Shown here one piece after another: positions 42,727-50,042 of a stretch of 64,000 bases of DNA. The stretch covers positions 124,001 through 188,000 of the forward strand of contig NZ_FZOJ01000004.1 of the NCBI RefSeq assembly GCF_900188145.1, written 5' to 3'. The translations under genes and the position numbers were made by a program. Numbering within the stretch: the stretch's first letter is position 1; every line of letters starts with the position of its first letter. This DNA comes from Anaerovirgula multivorans. GTDB lineage: Bacteria > Bacillota > Clostridia > Peptostreptococcales > Natronincolaceae. The notes below the pieces were generated by a model. The model was not told the DNA's origin. It saw only the letters and a list, made by a program, of their open reading frames with translations, and did not search any database.

Positions 42727-42881
42727 TAGACTGGTTATGGTTTTTGAAACTTTTGAAAGCAAGGCAGTGTCGTCATAGATCTATATACTCATTTTTAATA
42801 GTAACATTGAACTAAAAGCATTAAGATGTGTATCAAAAATGGCGAAATAAGATAAAGATAAAGATGGAAGGAGATGAAAAA

Positions 42882-43070
42882 ATGTTAAGCATGCAGACAG
42901 TTAATGATTTACTGGCGGTGGTTAATAATCTCGATACTACAATTGAAGAAAATAAGGATATTATTGATTTAAAAGAAGTACAGTATTTAACTTATCAGAA
43001 AATAAAAATCCTACAGCTAATTGATGATTTACACCACAAGGAAAGCTATTTTAATCATACAAAGGAATAA
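42882..43070 (+). CDS. Small 62-residue protein of unknown function
   Basis: Begins MLSMQTVNDLLAVVNNLDTT and is predicted fully helical and amphipathic, ending HHKESYFNHTKE. AAGGAG lies nine bases before the ATG at 42882, so the longer frame from 42828 is not used. No membrane segment or metal motif. It is followed after 170 bases by a CheX-like gene on the same strand. Function not known. Confidence 0.55.
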   Translation: MLSMQTVNDLLAVVNNLDTTIEENKDIIDLKEVQYLTYQKIKILQLIDDLHHKESYFNHTKE

Positions 43071-43240
43071 TTGCAGTTACCTAACTTAGATAAGAATTTC
43101 ATTTCAACCTACATAAAATTTCTGTTTTATATTGAATACTTATTTGAAAATACTGAAAAACATATTATATTTCAAGAATTTAGCATCCAACTATTTGGAG
43201 GACAGTGGGTTCCTGAATATGTAGTAGATTGGAGAAATTT

Positions 43241-43693
43241 ATGGATGTAAAATATATTAATCCCTTTCTAGAAGCTTTCACAAGAACATTAGAACAGTTA
43301 GGAGTTAAGGATATAAAAAGAGGGAACGTTAAAAAGAAAAGTAAATTTTATGTTGATTTAGATGTGTCTACGGTCATATGCTTAAAAGGCGGGATTCAAG
43401 GAAACATGGCGTTATCCATGCCCCAGGATACAGCTAAACAATTAGCCTCTACCATGATGATGGATATGGCTGTTCCTGTTATTGACGATATGGTAAAAAG
43501 TGCTATTGGAGAATTATCAAGCATGATTGCTGGGGGTGCTTCTGCAATGTTAACCCCTTTAGGGGTAACATTACAGATTAGTCCTCCCACTGTGCTGCTT
43601 AAGCCTTCTGATATAAACCCTTTAGAAACACTGGCAATTGATTTTGAAACACAATCAGGTAAAATAGAATTTAATATCGGATTTGCTATATAA
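43241..43693 (+). CDS. CheX-family chemotaxis phosphatase-like protein with altered active site
   Basis: A 150-residue cytoplasmic protein of the CheC/CheX fold. KYINPFLEAFTRTLEQLG at the N-terminus and the central SAIGELSSMIAGGAS are CheX signatures. Active CheX proteins use an ExxN motif to attack phospho-CheY; here E91 is kept but the asparagine position is S94. The protein may therefore bind, rather than dephosphorylate, a CheY-like partner. The ATG at 43241 has TGGAG six bases upstream. No other chemotaxis gene lies next to it. Confidence 0.82.
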   Translation: MDVKYINPFLEAFTRTLEQLGVKDIKRGNVKKKSKFYVDLDVSTVICLKGGIQGNMALSMPQDTAKQLASTMMMDMAVPVIDDMVKSAIGELSSMIAGGASAMLTPLGVTLQISPPTVLLKPSDINPLETLAIDFETQSGKIEFNIGFAI

Positions 43694-43885
43694 TATATAT
43701 GCTACGAACAACAGCTAGAGTATTGTTATTTTGCCATTATTACTGGATCTCATTACATGGTAAATGAAATCCAGTACTCTATCCGTGGTTTTCTTATCAT
43801 GAATCAACTCCTCAGTTTTAATATATTGCTAATAAAGGAATATTTCAAGACTGATCTCTCATACTTTCTTACCTTATTTACTGAC

Positions 43886-43921
43886 AAAAGTCACTTTCTC
43901 AAGGTAAAGAAAGTGACTTTT
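43886..43921. terminator. Strong symmetrical terminator
   Basis: AAAAGTCACTTTCT (43886-43899) and AGAAAGTGACTTTT (43908-43921) pair perfectly around eight bases, with A- and T-runs on the two sides, so it can act on both strands. It lies 190 bases after the CheX-like gene. Confidence 0.75.
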
Positions 43922-43957
43922 AGATTTACTTATTCAGGTTATATATTTTATACATAA

Positions 43958-44076
43958 GCGTTAACCTAAGCTATATTTTGGAAATTATTTTCGATCAAAA
44001 AGTACTCCTGCAAAATTTCCAGCGTTGTTTTTCAATGTAATTTTTACCTTGGAATAACATGGGTTAAGTTAACGCC
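43958..44076. repeat. 119-bp element with terminal inverted repeats
   Basis: It begins GCGTTAACCTAAGC and its other end read in reverse is GCGTTAACTTAACC. Inside, TTTTGGAAATT and AATTTCCA can pair. There is no coding frame. Size and ends are like a miniature inverted-repeat element or a large RNA hairpin. Confidence 0.55.
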
Positions 44077-44151
44077 TATGAAAGAAGATATAAACTATTT
44101 TATGTTGTTTCTCTTAAAACCAATCTTCTGCTGCTAATTCATTACAACCTA

Positions 44152-44532
44152 CTATTTTGCTTGTTCTAAAGCCTTTTCAATCGCATTGATGGTACCTTGG
44201 CTTGACATTGTAGCTCCAGATACAACATCCACATCTGTAGATTGAGCCTCAATAATTTTTTCAATCACTTGTTCTATCGCTACATCTCCAATACTAGCAG
44301 TTTCATTCATTTCTATTATTTCAATTTCGGTAACATTCCCATTTTCTACTTTTACACTTAGTTTAATATCTCCTTTAAATCCCGTACCGATGCCTTCATA
44401 TATTCCATCTGTATACATTCCAGTCGTTGATTCTGTGGATTCTTCACTAGCAACCACTTCTCCGTTACCACACCCTGCTAATAGTCCACTTATAAGCAAG
44501 GGAATTAGTAATAAAGCTAATTTTCTTTTCAT
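44152..44532 (-). CDS. FMN-binding-domain lipoprotein (covalent flavin carrier)
   Basis: A 126-residue exported protein. The signal peptide ends in the lipobox LLAGC (C21), followed by a serine/glutamate linker and one FMN-binding domain. DVVSGATMSS at 102-111 is the flavinylation motif; ApbE links FMN to T108. Such small carriers shuttle electrons outside the membrane to reductases. It is transcribed in the same direction as, and 114 bases behind, the Tat-exported selenoprotein, suggesting the two work together. It may also serve the fumarate-reductase-like lipoprotein at 26577-28025, which lacks its own FMN domain. GGAGGG precedes the ATG. Confidence 0.88.
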   Translation of the reverse strand: MKRKLALLLIPLLISGLLAGCGNGEVVASEESTESTTGMYTDGIYEGIGTGFKGDIKLSVKVENGNVTEIEIIEMNETASIGDVAIEQVIEKIIEAQSTDVDVVSGATMSSQGTINAIEKALEQAK

Positions 44533-44646
44533 TCATAATCCCTCCTAATTCATTTAATACTAAACATATAGGACACTATTTGCCTTATCATTGAATCCAT
44601 TTATATTTTGCTTTTTACTTTTCTATTATTTTTACTATTTTAGGTA

Positions 44647-45324
44647 CTACAATGTTTCGTTTAACATCTCCACCATTTTCTTAACTACCTCTGCTGCAAC
44701 CCCAGCACAACGCTCTTTACGTTCAGGGTCACCATATGCACAACCTTGAGCTTCCATGAATTTACCTACTGAGTCAATGCATAGTACAGACTCTGCAACA
44801 GTAGTAGTTAGGTCTAATCCAGCTGGCTGAATTTGTGGAAATGGCTCTTCCCTATACCAACTCCATAGGTCGCCTACTAATTTTTTTTGAGTATCAGCAT
44901 CACATACCATACCAATACATGTAGAAGCTACCCCTAACGCTCCGCATAGAGTCGCTTGACCCGCATAACCTCCAGCTGCAACAGTAAATGCTTCTGGTGG
45001 TATTTGGTTAAAGGGATATCCTATTTCGTCTGCCAATGTACCGAAGAACCCTTCGGCTACGCCATAGCCTCAGCCAGCACCTGTTTTATAAGCATCGTAT
45101 CCTCTTATTGCCGCTTTATCAGGATCAACCTTAACATAAGTAAAAGGCCATTGAGGCTTTTCAGATTCTCCTGCTATTGGCTCTGGAGCAGCTGTAGCTT
45201 GATCTGAACAGGCAGTCAAAACACCTCCAACTCCACCAAGAAGTGTTACTCCAGCAAGAGATACTCCTACACCCTTTAAGAAATCTTTCCTTGATATTTC
45301 TTTGTCTTTCTTTTCAATTGTCAT
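44647..45324 (-). CDS. Tat-exported C_GCAxxG_C_C-family selenoprotein lipoprotein (UGA read as Sec)
   Basis: One frame of 226 codons is interrupted only by TGA at 45070-45072 (residue 85). Both parts are protein-like and in the same phase, and the UGA is followed by a SECIS-like hairpin. The N-terminus has a Tat-type signal, SRKDFLKG then VGVSLAGVTLLGGVGG, with a lipobox LTAC (C39). After the linker comes GAGUGYGVAEGFFGTLADEI, then GGYAGQATLCGALGVASTC and later CAYGDPERKERC, the cysteine layout of the C_GCAxxG_C_C redox family in which Sec85 takes the place of the first cysteine. A folded, cofactor-bearing or disulfide protein exported by Tat is expected; TatA and TatC are encoded 3.8 kb away. 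The redox partner is unknown. Confidence 0.85.
45041..45072 (-). promoter_or_regulatory. Bacterial SECIS-like element and recoded UGA
   Basis: Directly after TGA (45072-45070) come 13 bases and a perfect stem CCGAAG / CTTCGG with a GGTT loop (45050-45047). The loop starts 20 bases after the UGA and has G in its first two positions, meeting the bacterial SECIS rules. A smaller stem, GGCTA/TAGCC, lies between. Confidence 0.78.
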
Positions 45325-45658
45325 TGATTCATCTTCCTCCTTTATGTACTGAATGATAATAACTTAACATAGTAACCCATCATTGAATAACTGCTTTGCC
45401 TTAGTAATCATTATATTATAGATTAGCTTACATCAATAATAAGAGTTGTTTATGATGCATAATAATGATTTATATTTGTCTATTAATTAACAAGATTTTA
45501 CTGTTAATATTGAACGAAATTAAATTTACCCTAAAAAGTATTTCATGATATAATAATAATTAGAACTATTGGTTTATCTTATAGTTTAAAACTTGCTACT
45601 GGTTATGTCATAATATAGTTTTTAATACACAGATGATTAATCTAAGGGAGAGAAATCC
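45325..45658. other. Divergent control region of selenoprotein and LysR regulator
   Basis: About 330 AT-rich bases between two start codons pointing away from each other, the usual place for LysR binding sites. GGAGGAAG before the selenoprotein and AAGGGAG before the regulator are visible. No clear T-N11-A repeat can be chosen by eye. Confidence 0.5.
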
Positions 45659-46549
45659 GTGAACCTTCAATATCTAAAAGCTTTTTATGTTACAGTAAAA
45701 CTAAACAGTATTTCCAAAGCAGCAAAGGAACTCCATTTAACCCAGCCAGGTCTTAGTATGCAAATACAATCTCTAGAAAAGGATCTTGGAGTTACTCTCC
45801 TGACCAGAAGTAATAAAGGGGTAGAGCTTACAGAGGCGGGAACAGTAGTCTTTGACTATGCTAATACCATCCTTTCTATGCAGGACAATATCGAACGAGA
45901 CCTACAGAATCTTAAAACTAATAAGAAGGATTTATTAATTGGCTCTTGTAAAGCTGTAGGTGAGTATGCTCTTCCTTGTAGTATTTATATATATAAGCAA
46001 GATAACAGAGATGTGGACATTAGCTATAATATAACAAATTCTCAAGGAGTCATGAATAATCTTTCCGATAGAACAATTAATCTAGGTATTATTCATAGTT
46101 ACATAGAACGAAAGAATATAACGACTGAAAAGATAACTTCTGATAGATTAATACTTGTTACCTCTTTACCTGTTTTGAAAAATAAAATTACGCTAGATGA
46201 ACTTAAAATGCTACCACTGATATTTAGAGAAGAGGGTTCTGGAACAAGGGCAACCATTCAACAGCATTTAAAGCCCCATCATATAAAAATCGAAGATTTA
46301 AATATTATTTATGAATTGAATTCCATGGAGGCTATCAAAACCTCTGTTATATCAGGTAAAGGGATCTCCTTCATTCCAGAATTAACGATTAAGAGGGAGC
46401 TTAGAGATAAAGTTCTGCGGGAAATAGAAATTGAAAATATCACCATGAAAAGTGACTTTTATATAGCATATCGAAAAGATTACCAGTTTACCAGTTTCGA
46501 GAGGGAATTTATTGACTTTATTAAATCCTCTAAGCGTGGATTTTGTTGA
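45659..46549 (+). CDS. LysR-family transcriptional regulator
   Basis: A 296-residue regulator. The N-terminal winged helix is clear (LNSISKAAKELHLTQPGLSMQIQSLEKDLGVTLLTR), followed by a periplasmic-binding-protein-like effector domain with REEGSGTRATIQQHL, a segment common in CysL/CbbR-type members that bind small anions or sulfur compounds. The start is GTG at 45659 with GGGAGAG upstream. It is transcribed away from the selenoprotein and towards the convergent YeeE/TusA/Tat genes, so it probably controls this set in response to a sulfur or redox signal. Confidence 0.9.
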   Translation: MNLQYLKAFYVTVKLNSISKAAKELHLTQPGLSMQIQSLEKDLGVTLLTRSNKGVELTEAGTVVFDYANTILSMQDNIERDLQNLKTNKKDLLIGSCKAVGEYALPCSIYIYKQDNRDVDISYNITNSQGVMNNLSDRTINLGIIHSYIERKNITTEKITSDRLILVTSLPVLKNKITLDELKMLPLIFREEGSGTRATIQQHLKPHHIKIEDLNIIYELNSMEAIKTSVISGKGISFIPELTIKRELRDKVLREIEIENITMKSDFYIAYRKDYQFTSFEREFIDFIKSSKRGFC

Positions 46550-46588
46550 AAAAAGCAGCTTCTAAGTAATATTAGAAGCTGCTTTTTT
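46549..46588. terminator. Terminator between LysR and YeeE-type genes
   Basis: AAAAAGCAGCTTCTAA and TTAGAAGCTGCTTTTTT pair perfectly around about six bases. Active on both strands. Confidence 0.88.
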
Positions 46589-46685
46589 CAATATTATAAT
46601 GCAGTTTATCATCTAGAATAAATTTCTCCTTTTGGAAGATTTAAATATAGTTGTCTACTTAATAAGGTTTAAAGTTTTCTATTAG

Positions 46686-47204
46686 TTATAAAATATATTT
46701 GAATAATATTTTGCTACCTAACCAAGCTCCAGCAAACATAAAAACAGCAAATATCCAGCCATGCAATGAGAAAGATGGAATTGCACTGAAATAAGCTCCG
46801 ATATTGCAACCAAAGCTTAATCTTGTACCGTAGCCCATAAGAACTCCACCAATTAAGGCAAAAAAGAATTGCCTTGTATTTTTAATCTTTTTCCATTTGA
46901 ACTCATTAGCCCATAAAACCGCCAAAAGCGCTCCCACGATAACTGCAATATTTAGCACTGTATAAGAATTGTTAAAAAAGGTTTCGCTCTCCTTTAATCC
47001 ATGGTCGTATGCACTAAAATAATACCAATCAGCAGAATTATATCCAAGTTTTTCTAAAACCGCTGCCCCCCAATATAAGAAACCAGTAGTAATCTTCCAA
47101 ACAGAGTCCGTAGCAATCAGTAAAGAAACATTTAATACTGCTAGTATACTACCTCCTATCCAATATGGCCATGGTTTTTTTACTATTTTATCATACAGCC
47201 TCAT
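46686..47204 (-). CDS. YeeE/YedE-type transporter, C-terminal half as separate protein
   Basis: A 172-residue membrane protein with about four helices. GVLMGYGTRLSFGCNIGAYFSAIPSFSLHGW (start near 120) is the conserved YeeE/YedE segment with the functional cysteine C133. Full-length YeeE/TsuA proteins have about 350-400 residues and three conserved cysteines; here one lies in this protein and two in 47466-48164, so the two form one transporter. In TsuA the cysteines relay thiosulfate across the membrane. The ATG at 47204 has GGGAGGAG five bases before. It is the last gene of the Tat/YeeE/TusA run. Confidence 0.85.
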   Translation of the reverse strand: MRLYDKIVKKPWPYWIGGSILAVLNVSLLIATDSVWKITTGFLYWGAAVLEKLGYNSADWYYFSAYDHGLKESETFFNNSYTVLNIAVIVGALLAVLWANEFKWKKIKNTRQFFFALIGGVLMGYGTRLSFGCNIGAYFSAIPSFSLHGWIFAVFMFAGAWLGSKILFKYIL

Positions 47205-47227
47205 GTTCTCCTCCCTCTTCTTCAAGA

Positions 47228-47455
47228 CTATCTAGCCTTCTCAATATAAATCTCCCACTCACCTTCTACAATCTCAACATAATCAATGTAATGTCCCTGC
47301 TTTTTTGTCCATTCAACTACATTGACAATAGAGCAGTTATGATCTGTATGCATAATTAAAATATCACCAATCTTCATTTTCTCTAATTGCTTCAATGCCT
47401 TTAGTAAGGGGATTGGACAAGCTTCATATAAACAATCCAATTTGTACTCGACCAT
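47228..47455 (-). CDS. TusA/TsuB-type sulfur carrier protein
   Basis: A 75-residue cytoplasmic protein with the CPxP motif at C13 (EACPIPLLKALKQL) and the two-strand, two-helix TusA pattern. C8 is an extra cysteine. Encoded between the two halves of a YeeE-type transporter, it matches YeeD/TsuB, which helps take thiosulfate sulfur from the transporter and passes it on as persulfide. YedF-like proteins of selenium metabolism share the same fold, so a selenium role is also possible in view of the selenoprotein next door. GGAGG precedes the ATG. Confidence 0.88.
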   Translation of the reverse strand: MVEYKLDCLYEACPIPLLKALKQLEKMKIGDILIMHTDHNCSIVNVVEWTKKQGHYIDYVEIVEGEWEIYIEKAR

Positions 47456-47465
47456 AATTTTCCTC

Positions 47466-48164
47466 CTACATAGTTATCGTAATGTTGTTCTTTTTGTCAT
47501 ACCAATCAGCAATATAGTATAAACTACAAAGCAATATTAATTGTAAAATCAATGAAGGAAAAAATCCCAAATACTTAGGAAAGTATATAATCGGGGCTTT
47601 AGATATTAGTGTTTTATCCCAGAAAACAAAATGTTTAGCTCCAAGAGTGCTCCCAATAATAAAACCTATCAAAACCACCAACTGCATCATATAGCCTTCC
47701 CCTATTCGTATTAGCGTTCCAGAAGCACATCCTCCAGCCACTACCATTCCTACTCCAAATAGAACAGCTCCAATAGCAGTATGGATTCCCACAGGACTTA
47801 GCTGCCCTGGAATTTCTGTAATCAGATAATCAGGATTCAAGACTATGGTCTTGTATTGTATAATAAAAAAACCTATAGTTGATATGATAAAAGCTAAAAG
47901 TACTGCTTTTAAAAGAGAGGTGCTTCCCACCATAATAGGATCTCTAAAGCTAGAAGCAAAGCAAAATCTAGAGCGCTGCATGGTAATTCCTAATAAAATA
48001 CCAATAATCCAGAAGCTACTTAAACGAAGATGATAATTAATAAGCATAAAATATATCATAAATGTGATAGTAGTTCCCAAAACAGCATAGTGCATTTGGT
48101 TATTTTTTTTTCTAATTTCCATTTGTTTTTGTTTCTTCAAAGCCTCAATCCTACTAGATGTCAT
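47466..48164 (-). CDS. YeeE/YedE-type transporter, N-terminal half as separate protein
   Basis: A 232-residue membrane protein with about five helices after a basic N-terminal tail. Two conserved cysteines are present: C68 in QRSRFCFASSFRD and C146 in VAGGCASGTLIRIGEGY. These match the first two functional cysteines of TsuA; the third is in the separate protein at 46686-47204. The gene precedes the TusA-type gene by ten bases. Function: uptake of thiosulfate or a similar oxyanion, by family. Splitting into two genes around the carrier is the striking feature. Confidence 0.85.
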   Translation of the reverse strand: MTSSRIEALKKQKQMEIRKKNNQMHYAVLGTTITFMIYFMLINYHLRLSSFWIIGILLGITMQRSRFCFASSFRDPIMVGSTSLLKAVLLAFIISTIGFFIIQYKTIVLNPDYLITEIPGQLSPVGIHTAIGAVLFGVGMVVAGGCASGTLIRIGEGYMMQLVVLIGFIIGSTLGAKHFVFWDKTLISKAPIIYFPKYLGFFPSLILQLILLCSLYYIADWYDKKNNITITM

Positions 48165-48266
48165 TGAATCACTCCCTCATATACTGTAGTTTCAATTAAT
48201 CTATAATAGTATTTTTTCAATATCTTTATCAATAGTTAATTATATTACAATAATTATATCATAAAA

Positions 48267-48341
48267 AAGCACTCATTTATCCTGATTTGTCTTATCGATT
48301 CCCTTATAGGAGACCTTTGAATCAGCTCATCAAAGTGCTTT
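48267..48341 (-). terminator. Long structured terminator after tatC
   Basis: AAAGCACT (48267-48274) and AGTGCTTT (48334-48341) form the base of a structure of about 75 bases with an inner CTGATT/AATCAG stem, and on the minus strand it runs into TTTTTT. It starts 17 bases past the tatC stop, upstream of the YeeE genes, so the latter may have their own promoter. Confidence 0.6.
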
Positions 48342-48357
48342 ATGCGACCAAATTAGT

Positions 48358-49068
48358 TTATGATTTTTTTCTTTTATAGATGGCCGAGGAAATAATTATA
48401 CTTAGTTCCAATAACAGTATCATTGGTGCTGCCAGTAATATCTGTGAAACTATATCCGGTGGTGTAAGTATAGCAGCTGCAATAAATATTAATAGTATAA
48501 ATATCTTTCTAGATTTTTTTAAAAACGCCGGTGTTATTAAATTAAATTGAGTTAACAGCAAAATCAATATGGGTAGCTGAAAGGTTATCCCAAAGGATAG
48601 TAGTATTGAGCTCATAAAACTTGTATAACTTGCAAAGGAAAAAAGAGGCTCAATTTCTTGTCGAGACATTTTGGTGAAAAACTGAATAGTAAGAGGAACA
48701 ATTAAATAATAAGCAAAAGAAGCACCTGCAATAAAGAAAATCATGGACATAAAATTTGCCAATATGATATATATCTTTTGCTTTAAAGCCATTCCAGGCA
48801 GTATAAATCGCCATACATGGTACAGTATTATTGGCAAAGTTACAATTGTTCCCGAAACCAATGATATTTTAATATAAGCCAAAAACAAATCTGCTGGACT
48901 CAAATAGATAAAATGCAAATCTTTAGCTGGCTGTATAATGAAGTCAACAATTATGTCAACATAAAAATAGCTAACAGCACTTCCAATAACTACAACCAGC
49001 GCAATGAATATGATTCTTTTTCTTAACTCTTCTAAATGTCCTACTAATGTAAGTTTTTTTTCATTCAT
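48358..49068 (-). CDS. tatC: Sec-independent protein translocase TatC
   Basis: A 236-residue membrane protein with six helices. HLEELRKRI near residue 12 and the periplasmic loop segment YLSPADLFLAYIKISL are TatC hallmarks, and LTPPDIVSQILLAAPMILLLELS closes the protein. TatC recognises twin-arginine signal peptides. It is directly downstream of a TatA gene (34-base gap) and near the Tat-signal selenoprotein, which is likely a main cargo. No TatB is seen; a minimal TatA-TatC system is normal in Firmicutes. Confidence 0.95.
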   Translation of the reverse strand: MNEKKLTLVGHLEELRKRIIFIALVVVIGSAVSYFYVDIIVDFIIQPAKDLHFIYLSPADLFLAYIKISLVSGTIVTLPIILYHVWRFILPGMALKQKIYIILANFMSMIFFIAGASFAYYLIVPLTIQFFTKMSRQEIEPLFSFASYTSFMSSILLSFGITFQLPILILLLTQFNLITPAFLKKSRKIFILLIFIAAAILTPPDIVSQILLAAPMILLLELSIIISSAIYKRKKS

Positions 49069-49102
49069 TTTATAATCACCAGCTTAGCTCAATTTTCTCA
49101 TC

Positions 49103-49282
49103 TTAATCTTTTTTATCAACTTCACCAGTAATCTCAGAAGTTATATTAGCGGTATGGGCTTTAAATTCCTTTACACCTTTTCCCAAAGCTTTCCCTATTT
49201 CTGGAAGCTTGCTGGGTCCGAAAACCACAAGAGCTATAACTAATATTAATATTAATTCTGTTGGACCTAATTTACCAAACAT
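49103..49282 (-). CDS. tatA: Twin-arginine translocase subunit TatA
   Basis: A 59-residue protein starting MFGKLGPTELILILVIALVV, with the short hydrophobic helix, the FGPSKLPEIGKALGKG amphipathic helix and a charged tail. All are TatA hallmarks. GGAGG lies eight bases before the ATG. TatA oligomers form the passage for folded proteins. It begins the tatA-tatC pair. Confidence 0.93.
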   Translation of the reverse strand: MFGKLGPTELILILVIALVVFGPSKLPEIGKALGKGVKEFKAHTANITSEITGEVDKKD

Positions 49283-49588
49283 TCTACATTCCTCCTTGAA
49301 TATTTATTTAACTAAGTTTGATAAAATTATACCATTCCAAATAAAAACCGTCACCAGGCGTATTTTCTGAATATTCACACTTATTTACTTCTATTACTTA
49401 ACTACTCTTTATGCTTTTTATTAAATTTTTATAGGACCCTTCATTTTTCACAACTTATGGATTTTATAATTTTTCCTCTCTTATAGCAGTATAAATAAAC
49501 TCTTATAGAACATAAACAACATTTATGCCAAGTATTTTCCACTAAAATCCATATACTATAAATAATTTATAAGTTTTTTAAATATCCC

Positions 49589-49649
49589 TTGACTATCTAA
49601 AGTAAAAGTATTATTATAATAGTGCACTAGTTAATTAGTGCACTATTAT
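49589..49649 (+). promoter_or_regulatory. Promoter with a perfect palindromic operator for the GntR regulator
   Basis: TTGACT (49589) and TATTAT (49612) are spaced by 17 bases. Overlapping and following the -10 box, ATAATAGTGCACTA (49616-49629) and TAGTGCACTATTAT (49636-49649) form a perfect inverted repeat around GTTAAT. This is the expected YtrA-type operator. The remaining 300 bases back to tatA are AT-rich and empty. Confidence 0.75.
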
Positions 49650-49667
49650 AGTCTGGAGGTGCTGATT

Positions 49668-50042
49668 TTGGATTTTGATCATGGTAGGCCTATTTATCTA
49701 CAAATTATTGATTATATAAAAAAGCAAATCATTACGAGAAATCTGAAGATAGGCGACAAGGTTCCATCTCAAAGAGAGCTTGCTCAACAATTGAAGGTGA
49801 ATCCTAATACTGTCCAACGAGCCTATCGAGAAATGGAGAACATGCAGTTAGCAGAGACCATTCGAGGTCAAGGAACATTTATTGTTAAAAGAGGGGAGCT
49901 GTTGAAGGAGTTGCAAGGAGAAATGGCAGGTACTTTACTAAAAAATTTTATTTTAGAAATGCAGTCCTTAGGATATGATGATCAGGAAATTTTAGGACTT
50001 GTAGAAAAATATCAGCAGGATTTAAAGGAGGAAATAAAATGA
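49668..50042 (+). CDS. GntR-family repressor, YtrA subfamily
   Basis: A 124-residue regulator: winged helix with PSQRELAQQLKVNPNTVQRAYREME and RGQGTFIV, then a short dimerisation tail. The lack of a large effector domain and the following ABC genes are typical of the YtrA group. Start chosen as TTG at 49668, six bases after GGAGGTG; the GTG at 49638 lies inside the operator. It overlaps the ATPase gene by four bases. It should repress its own operon until an envelope stress such as a cell-wall antibiotic appears. Confidence 0.9.
   Translation: MDFDHGRPIYLQIIDYIKKQIITRNLKIGDKVPSQRELAQQLKVNPNTVQRAYREMENMQLAETIRGQGTFIVKRGELLKELQGEMAGTLLKNFILEMQSLGYDDQEILGLVEKYQQDLKEEIK

Noticed and set aside
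43757-43957. Plus-strand frame of 66 codons
   Set aside because: No ribosome binding site, and it runs through a strong terminator hairpin at 43886-43921.
45070-45324. The first 84 codons of the selenoprotein as an independent short gene, and 44647-45036 as another
   Set aside because: Both are in one phase, the break is a TGA with a SECIS-like hairpin behind it, and the family pattern spans the junction. The second part has no ATG or ribosome binding site of its own.
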